A DNA stretch of 44,022 nucleotides from Protostelium mycophagum (lineage: Eukaryota > Evosea > Variosea > Protosteliida > Protosteliaceae): positions 1 to 44,022 of the forward strand of contig MZNV01002919.1 in NCBI GenBank assembly GCA_002081555.1, written 5' to 3'. Below, in pieces: positions 32,992-41,200 of this stretch (the stretch's first letter is position 1; the number at the start of each line of letters is the position of its first letter). A model generated the notes under the pieces. That model did no database searches. It was not told where the DNA came from and saw nothing but the letters and a program-made list of their open reading frames with translations. A program made the position numbers and the translations under genes.

Positions 32992-34966
32992 TCAAAATAT
33001 ATACAGTATATACTTTATATTATATAATATGTATATATACTGTATAAGATATAGTATATACTTTTGAACAGACAAAACAAACATGAAAGAATGCGGACCA
33101 ACTATGGCTTGATTGACTTGGTCGGCGACTTTCTCTCGCTGTTGTGATGAGAAGAACTCTTTAAGAGGTGACTCTTCTGGCTTCTCGTAGGCTAACAGCT
33201 GGAATATCTTTGGGAGATCCTCTTCTATATCTTCGGATTTTTTAATGTTCTGTGCGTATTGAATCGCCTCCATAGTCTTGTTGTCCCTTTGACATTTATT
33301 ATTTTATTATTATTCATGTGATTTTCTGAAGAGATGTTGACCATCTCATTTGGTCGAATTAAATTGAAATTAAATACCTGACTAATTCGATGAAATATTG
33401 TGATTGTAGAGCGACCATGCACTTGGCGTCCTCTGTTAGCTGCGGGAAATTTTCTTCTATCAACTGAACACTCTTCATGATGTCACCATTCATGATATAT
33501 CCTCTGATCTCTAAGATATCTCAGTTTTACTTCCCCAACAATCTCATGACATCTCACCTTGACGCTGTTGTAGTGTGGAATACAACGGGTCGTTCTCGGA
33601 ACTGTTCATGGAATCTTCACCAGAAATTCCGGAAGAAAAAGCTTGGAGAGTTTGTTGATAGCCGTGATATAATAAATAATCTTTGACCAATCTGTGGATC
33701 TGCTCTCTGCTGACAACTTGCTCTTCGATTTCTTTGAATATCTGTTGGTTCTCTTCCTGATGTGATGTGAGATCGTATGAGATGGTGATGACGTCATTTT
33801 ACGTCATGTCATTTTACGTCGTGTCATTTTGATGCGCTGTGCGCAAAAGCTGCAGTGATAAAATGTTGCAAACCTTGATGATTAAACTTCTTTTGCAATT
33901 TCAATATTTCAAACCATAAATCGATAATATTTATCCTCTACATACCTCCATCAAGGCTTGCACGTTGAACTGAAATGGCTTCGTCTCACCGAATTGAAAA
34001 GTGACAGATTCACCCTGGCTATGCAACCCCACCGTAGGGTAAAATTCCCCTGATGACGTCATCATCATGATTTACAAAGGAATTTTTATTTGAAGATCAA
34101 AGTACCTTTCACTTTACGGAAGGCCACGCCTAGGTTTTGCCCGTTTTTTGTGAAGAAGATTTCACCCTTTTTGTAGTGTATTCCACATCCTGATCACGCT
34201 CATTATTTATATTTATATTTTGAAATTAAATTGTTCTATGAGAGATTGTGAACAGCACATGGTATCGTTGTCGCCACAAAATTGAATGTGATATAATATT
34301 AATATCCAAGAAAAAATAATAACTGGCCAGAACTAAATGAAGACTGTGTCCATCTGGGCCTGTATGGAACATTCTTTTGGGTATTCACCTATGACGTCAC
34401 CAGTGACAAAAGGCTGGGAATATGTCTCTCCTTGCATGCTGCCATTCAATTTTTTTCCATCAGAACAGTCGATACTGTAAGAGCTGCAGACTCATAAATC
34501 ATCGATCAAAAGATGATAATCATTTTGTGTGGCGCTCTGCACCAAAATTTCTGGATACTTTTTGAAAGCTGCAACTGACCCTGCATCCCAGCCAGGCTGT
34601 CTGTTGTGTTGATACTCTGTTTGACTCAGACCCACACATATAGACCTACATGTGTCGGATCATCACGTAAAAATATCAAAAGTACCCTCTAGAACCTCTA
34701 TTATTGATTGTCACTTCGAAATATGCAATCAATTTGTCCATAGATAAGGGATTGATCGTTCTTATCGCGTGATAGAATTAAGGAAGAAGTATAATTACAA
34801 AGGAATGAAGAAAGGATATCCCAACATCGTGAGAATGGCTGCCTTTCCCAATGTAGGTAACGGTTGATTTGTCCAATGAGACATGCAGAAATTTGGTGTC
34901 TTTTGTATTCAATTGATGTTCCACTATGTCCATTTTGTGAAGGATTTGATGTTCTGAGGTCGTCAT
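32992..34966 (-). CDS. RanBPM/Gid1 homologue (SPRY-LisH-CTLH-CRA)
   Basis: The ATG at 34966 starts MTTSEHQILHKMDIVEHQLN. The SPRY domain: VSLDKSTVTYIGKGSHSHDV, LIAYFEVTINNRGSRG, VGLSQTEYQHNRQPGWD, YSQPFVTGDVIG, GCGIHYKKGEIFFTKNGQNL and FYPTVGLHSQGESVTFQFGE. LisH: SREQIHRLVKDYLLYHGYQQ with TLQAF. CTLH: EIRGYIMNGDIMKSVQLIEE with NFPQL. CRA: MEAIQYAQNIKKSEDIEEDL with IFQLLAYEKPEESPLKEFF. This is the exact domain order of RANBP9/10 and yeast Gid1, the substrate-binding scaffold of the GID/CTLH ubiquitin ligase. The C-terminal end is uncertain: after QAIVGPHS the open frame runs into an AT-rich hairpin and ends at 32992, so a final splice to a short exon nearby is possible. About nine introns. Confidence 0.9.
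32996..33046. repeat. AT-rich inverted repeat at the 3' end of the RanBPM gene
   Basis: ATATATACAGTATATAC is followed about 17 nt later by GTATATATACTGTAT, which can fold into a hairpin. It overlaps the last part of the RanBPM open frame, where the predicted peptide becomes a Tyr/Ile/Leu run (YILYLIQYIYILYN), so that peptide tail is probably not real protein. Confidence 0.65.
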
Positions 34967-35572
34967 TCGAAAAACTCGAAAAATTTTCAAGATCTCAAGC
35001 TTATGATATTACAACCGTCCGTGCACATGGTGTACACCGTTTTCTGCAAGCTGTCTTGGGCTAAAATTAGACGCAGTTGTACATGTTCAAAAATGCAGAA
35101 TAAATGAGTAGATTTTTATTTAAAAAAAGCAAAGAGAGCGTATTGTTTTTGTGAGATCAATCTGCTGGCATATATCGGCAAGGGCATATTCTGTATCCTC
35201 CACAACAGGTACAGTTATGTGCTCAGTGACCCTTCTGCTTCCAACTTCTGCTCTCTCTTTGAACATGGAGAGGTCTTTCGATCCAAAAACAGTTTGAAAC
35301 GAAACCTCATGCTTATTCAATACTATACTTCTGTCCGAGCGGACTCCTGCATAAACCAAGCATAGATGGGAACCTATCCCCGTTGTATTACACAAACCAG
35401 CAGGGGAGCCATGGCCGGGTATGTGGAATCGATCCTCGTCGGAATAATCACGGTAAGATATCGCGCTTCTTCCCGTGAGTTTAACATGAGCTTGTCAAAA
35501 CAAACCAGTGAAAATGTGATTCAAAATACGACAGGATACACTCACATTTCCTGCCATAACCACAAGAGCGAC
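34967..35572. other. divergent region between RanBPM and the EF-hand gene
   Basis: This 606-bp stretch holds the promoters of two divergent genes and overlaps the uncertain minus-strand ORF at 35120-35395. An alternative plus-strand reading upstream of 35573 stays open back to about 35366 (AMAGYVESILVGIIT), so a longer N-terminus for the EF-hand protein cannot be excluded. Confidence 0.35.
35120..35395 (-). CDS. unrecognised ORF, possible terminal exon
   Basis: An open stretch of about 91 codons with no ATG at its left end but protein-like composition (AGVRSDRSIVLNKHEVSFQT, EHITVPVVEDTEYALADICQ, end TIRSLCFF). A GCAG just before GAGTCCGCTCG could be its 3' splice site. Upstream on the same strand another frame reads LTVIIPTRIDSTYPAMAPLL, but no phase-consistent join was found. 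Immediately after the stop is AATAAA within an AT-rich tail, which fits a 3' end. No family is recognised. Confidence 0.3.
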   Translation of the reverse strand: MCNTTGIGSHLCLVYAGVRSDRSIVLNKHEVSFQTVFGSKDLSMFKERAEVGSRRVTEHITVPVVEDTEYALADICQQIDLTKTIRSLCFF

Positions 35573-36282
35573 ATGGGTAATGATGTTTCTAGCATGCACG
35601 GTTCCAAGAAGGAGAGTGAGACGAAGCTTAAGAATTGGAAAGAGGATCACAAACTGAAGAGTAGCGATATAGAGAGGGTTCTTACACTCGCAAAATCACT
35701 TAAAATGAACGACGGAAAGATCGCAAAGTCTGACTACGTGAACGCCCTCTGCACAAATGGAACAGAGGATGAGCTGGCTAAGAGATACTTCAAAGCTTGC
35801 GACCAAGATAAATCTGGTACCGTGGATGAGGACGAAATGTTGGAATTCTACGGCATTCTGTACGGTGAGCCGAAGGATTATCACTCATTTTGTCCATCGG
35901 GTATCGGGACTGATCAAAATCAGGCCAGGACCAAATGAAGAAGATAAAGATGACTTTCAAGGTCTTTCGAGGAGATCACGATAACGTAACCCGTGAAGAG
36001 CTCTATAACACCCTTTTAGCCAGGCAGAAATCCCACTTTAGATTTGACAAAGGAGTGAGCGGCTTCGAATCAGTCGAGTGGCACCCAGAACTGTTCTCCA
36101 GAACTGAGGTGATCACGCACTACAACCCATTTACATCCTGATCAAGACAGAAAATGGTCAATGACATCATGGAGGTAGCAGACAAAGACAAGGATGGAGA
36201 GCTCAATTTTGACGAATTTGCTAATGGATGGATGTCAAACGGTGAATTTGGACAGCCTTGCTGGCATTTACACATAATGTAA
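35573..36282 (+). CDS. EF-hand calcium-binding protein, MGN N-terminus
   Basis: The chosen ATG at 35573 gives MGNDVSSMHGSKKESETKLK, which fits the N-myristoylation rule (Gly2, Ser6) followed by basic residues. Two complete EF-hand loops are visible: DQDKSGTVDEDE (about 35801-35840) with helix MLEFYGILYG, and DKDKDGELNFDE near the end with FANGWMSN. Two degenerate EF-like units lie between or before them (DIERVLTLAKSLKMNDGKIA; DNVTREELYNTLLARQKSHF). Three exons with short introns give about 180 residues, the size of recoverin- or calcineurin-B-like sensors. It probably acts as a calcium sensor at membranes. The last codons after GWMSN may be read through a GGTGAA donor-like site, so the C-terminus is tentative. 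Confidence 0.75.
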
Positions 36283-36709
36283 TAAACACATTCAGAACAC
36301 ACGTCATGTACAGGTCCTGAGAACACAGTCTATTTATTTTTTTCTCTGAACAGAGGCTAACAACCTCTGACACCCAGCTCTCACATGACCATGCAGCAAC
36401 AGTTTACGTTGGATGTTGTAGCAGCTGATGACAGGCCCTGTTAGATACCTGCCGTCCGTGATGGAACAAAATCAGAACACATTATGTTACTGAATAGAAC
36501 AAGAAGATGACAGTAACCTACCATGTTCTGACAATCTCTAAAGAGAACCATTCCACATTTACAGAAACTGCTATTCTATGCATACATCAATGACAAATAA
36601 ATTTATATAATTTAATTTATTTTCATTTGTTTGTATTGATTTCCTGGTTCGTGTTTCAGACATTCCGAAAAAAAGCAGATATCAAAAAATGTGTGAAGAC
36701 AAACACAAC

Positions 36710-38022
36710 ATGCGGAGCCTCTTCTTATTCTGCCTCTTTCTGGTGTTCGCGGCGGCACAGACTAATTGTTCCTATGCTAATGAGCAGAAATGGACAGGCT
36801 GGAATTTTTACGATCAGGTGACGTCATCTTTCTGATGATAATGCTGACCGAGCTGCAGTTTGATTTTTTTACAGAAGAAGATCTGACTCACGGCCATGTC
36901 GTATTCCGGGATCGAGCTTATGCACAAAGTACAGGACTGATTTCCATTAATGAGAAGGGACAAATCTATATGGGAGTCGATTATAAGAACATACAACCTC
37001 AAGGACGAGATGCGATCCGTTTACATTCTAAGAACACCTTTACAGAAGGTGAGCCTCCTGTCTGCACAATTGTCGATTGAAAGAAAACAGGTCTCCTCAT
37101 TTTAGATCTGGAACACATGCCTGGTAGTATCTGTGGTCTTTGGCCTGCATTTTGGACGGTATGAAGTCTAAGCTATTCTTCAACTGAAAAGCGAAAGAGA
37201 TCTGACGTCACCGGTGAGATCGACATCATAGAAGGTGTTAATAAGGGTGTGAGAAACCAGATGACTTTACATACCGATGCCACACCCTGCAAAATGAATG
37301 TGCCAAGGTGAAGACTCTCCATGTGCTGCTGTCTCTGAATATCCACAGAAAACAGACTGGAACGAGTTACAATCCAAACTGTGACTCTACGGATACACAC
37401 TGGGAAGGATGTGGTATAGGTTCAGGAAAAACGAATTCTTACGGGGACAGCTTCAACGCAGTTGGAGGCGGTAAGCAGCTCCAAAAATTGAAAAAAATGG
37501 TCTATATCCTGTCATTTTTGTATTTCTGGGATTTTATTTTGACATGTGATATGACATTTGACATATGACGTTTGGTATCTGACGTTTGACAGGTGCATAT
37601 GTGATGGAGAGAGCTGACAATTCCATCAAGATGTGGTACTTCCAGCGTGGACAATTTCCCCCCAGCCTGCTCAGTGGCAAACCCAACACTTGTGTGTTCC
37701 CGCCTCTACACGAATTCAATTTTTGAATATTTCCAGGTGAATTTGGAGAGCCCGATGGTTACTTTCCGTTGGAGAAGAACTGTCCTCCCATCAATTTTGC
37801 AGCGCAGCGCATCATCTTTGACATTACCTTCTGTGGTGAGATCGACATTCTCAATGATGTAGCAAAAATGAATGCAGATCAGGTGATTGGGCGGGGAAGT
37901 CGTATGCCAAGGACTGTGGAGGAGATGAGAGTGTGTGTAAAGACTTTGTGAGCAACAATCCCACTTCCTTCAAAGAGGCGTATTGGCTCATCAACTCCTT
38001 GCGTCTCTTCGTTCGAGCATAA
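36710..38022 (+). CDS. secreted GH16 beta-glucanase
   Basis: The start at 36710 gives a signal peptide (MRSLFLFCLFLVFAAAQ). The mature part begins NCSYANEQKWTGWNFYDQ. GH16 features follow in order: AIRLHSKNTFTE, MPGSICGLWPAFWT, and the catalytic ExDxxE motif in GEIDIIEGVNKG (first Glu nucleophile, last Glu acid/base). Then NQMTLHTDATPCKMN, GTSYNPNCDSTDTHWEGCG, NSIKMWYFQRGQFP, PDGYFPLEKNCPPINF, ITFC and CGDWAGKSYAKDCGG as in fungal MLG1/laminarinase-like GH16 enzymes. It ends SLRLFVRA. About eight introns of 40-60 nt. Expected to cut beta-1,3(4)-glucans outside the cell; no GPI signal is seen, unlike the GH17 enzyme of this window. Confidence 0.92.
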
Positions 38023-38234
38023 ATGTATATAAAATACTCAACTTGTTTATTCAAATGAGTTTCCCGCCAAATTGGTTATGTGACTTATCCGTCTACAATA
38101 TCTTGGTGCTTGTGTCGTTCCCTGATGTTCTTTAAAATCGATCCAACAATGGTTCGCTGTTCGCCGAAGCAAAAAAAATCACAAGACAATAGAAGGGTGG
38201 ATGACCTTGATTTCATATGTCCATTCCTCACCAT

Positions 38235-41200
38235 TTATTTTTTAATCAAGATCTCGATCTCTTCGCGGACTGATTGCGGCAGATCTTTATATGTTTCTGT
38301 TTTCTGCACTAAATCGTATTGACTCTGGATGAGTCCGAGACACGCATTTTTCAAGTCTGCAGTATTTGACATGATGGCGATCTGCAACACATAGCACACT
38401 GTCTCGTGGTCCATCTCCTGTCTGGCCAGTGCAGAGCAAATGTCTTTAAGCCTTCTCTCTGCAACAAACTCATCGGCCTGCTCATGTCGTCAGAATGATG
38501 ATGTCATCCGATCTTTGTCGTAAAGACATACCGCTTGTAACAGATCTAGTGCGGTATCTACGGACAGATCCGAGACATCATCCGTGTAGATCCACTCGAG
38601 CAAGCATAGGAGGGTCTCTTTTTCCAAATCCCTGACTACAACCCGCCTCTCTGTACTCTCCCTCATGCCGGAGTTCATGACCCTCCTGAAATATTCTCCG
38701 CGAGATAGTAGCCTGCACCCGTCATTTTTTCAACTCTGTGAGACAAGATCATGATGCATCATGCCACAATTCACATGAAAGGACATCAAATCTTATCACT
38801 TCAAAACTTACGCTCGATGTGCAAAGAAGACGGTCTCCTCTAAACCATTTACCAGCAATATTTCAAAGTCTGAATACCTACACTCATCAATCCGATCCAA
38901 CACCTCTCGATGTCACAAGTTTACAAGTCGATAAGATAAAAATTGTTGCGAGAGAGCCACCTCTTGTCATTGATAATCCTCTTAAAGTCATCCGTGTTTT
39001 TCGTCACAGCTGAGTTGTCATTCACCGTGAATTCGCGTCTTAATTCTGCGAATTGGTATTTCACCGCGATGGCGTGGAGATCCTTCGTGTCGGCCTCGGT
39101 GGCGTTGGGAGAGATCCTCCCGCCATAAAGAAAGAGCAAAAAGTTTATGATGCATTCTGCCCTCTCATCCATTTGTATCTGCGAGAATTAGACATCGGTT
39201 TGGAGTTTGTTGTGAGGATGTATCGTTGAAATACTGACCTCTTCGTTGGTTCTGTCCGTGAAGAAGAGGGAAGCCAGTAGAGGACACCGTGCCATGATCA
39301 GTATAAAAGTCAAGGAAGAGTCATATTATTCGGTATGTGTTCATGATCATGAGATGACACCCTCCCGTTGCTTTGCCCAGAACAAAGTAATCTTTGAATA
39401 AAATATATAATCGGTGATTTACAACAAATACTAATCCAGCGTAGAATCTTTTTGCTTAAAACCATAATAAGTATTGCACAGCCGCATGAACTTAACGGCC
39501 AAAAAATCAATAATAAAAGGATATAGCACTTGTGCGCTTTGATCTTCCGGCCGTCCGAGCTTACCAAAACAACATCCGAAAAATCGCCAGACTCGAACAA
39601 TTCCACCAAGTCCTCGCCAAGCTGTGATCTCTGGGGAGTGATGATTGCAAATGACTCGTGACCGGTTGCCAAGATGTGGTAGATTTTCTGCGGGATGACG
39701 TGCATGTGTTTCGGTGCGTACTCTTCTTCAGTGATACCGAAGCCGAGTTGGCCATAACTGCAGTTGCCCCAACTTTATTCGTCAGTTTCTCGAGAGATTT
39801 GGAGGACTTTTGACTGTTGAAAACGACCGGTTTTGTGTGATTGGAATTTTCTGGGTAGATACTCAACACTGCGACATCACACGTATCTTTGACAGATGCT
39901 ACCGTAAAAGTCACGTTAAGCTGACGCTTTGGTAACAGAGTACATATATATTATTTTGTAAACAAACCGAAAATAAAACTACACACAGGTACATCTTGCC
40001 TTCTGTGCTCAGAGCCGCAGCGTGATATGTTCCCGCCGCAATCTGCTTGATTGTTGCCTGTCAGGGTGTCAGATGTGGTCTTATGATGACGTCATCATGT
40101 GTCATTACCATGTCATTGAATCCCACTTTTCCCGGCTCTGAATGATATGAGAAGATCTTTCGGAGAATATTAAACCCTAAACCCTATAAAAAATTGACCT
40201 TTTGTATAGCTTCTGCCGAGCGCAGATACGTTCTTATCGGACCAAGTCCACACATTTCCTTGCGTATCCAAGGCCATTCGTATCGTCTGTCCACAAGCGA
40301 CCTGATGATCTTTAATCCACGCAACCCAACCGCTTCAATCACGCATCTTAACGTGATCCTCACGTCAAGAAACCGCGAGAATCACCATCGTATAACACGA
40401 TACCTGGTCAGCTCTGACACCGCACAACCTCTCTGCCCACGTGGAAGCCTTTCTAAAGTGATCGTATGTGCATTCGTAGATCTTCCCGGCTTTTGTGACG
40501 GCCAGCATATGCGAAAAACTTCCAGCAATCTGCTTTACGTCGAAATCATGGAGAAAGGGGTCTCTCGAGGGCGTCTCAGAATGAGTCGTCCACGTGAAGA
40601 CCTGTCAAAACGTCAGATTTGACATGTGACGGGTGGTGTCACCTCCCCCTTTGCGGAGAGTCCGACGTGTGTTCCGAATGCGTGGGTGAGGGCTATGATC
40701 TTGTGCCTCTTTAGACTCTGCACGTGGTTCATCTCGTTCTTCCCGTCACCAAAGGAATAAATGTCACCTGTTATTCTTCAACATCGCATTACAAGATCCT
40801 TTATTCTCGGTCTACAGCGTTGTAGATGAAGAATTCTCAGAGGAATGATATAGTTACCTCCTTCGACGAGTATAGACGTTGATTTTTTGCCACAAACAAC
40901 CTCTAAACCAGCTCTGGTCACTCTGGGCGTCGCCGTGGGCTCTGCTATGAATGGAACCTACGAATGTATCAACAAAAATAGTTTACACATCATTTCTTCT
41001 GTTGTAGATGGTGTTGTATATTGTGGTGACGTGGTGACTCACTGATTTAGGGTGCCCCAACTGGCCGAATGAATTCTGTAAAAAATCAAAACAGATCTTC
41101 TCTTCATTAAATTCCAATAGTGAATTGTTTTTATGTTACGGCTTCCGCAAAGATGCCTCATCTATGTTTCTCTCAGCAGGTTTTTGTTCATTTGCGGATT

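Noticed and set aside
33000-33070. C-terminal membrane-like tail of the RanBPM protein (Tyr/Ile/Leu run)
   Set aside because: It is encoded by an AT-rich hairpin and RanBPM proteins have no such tail; read-through of non-coding sequence is more likely.
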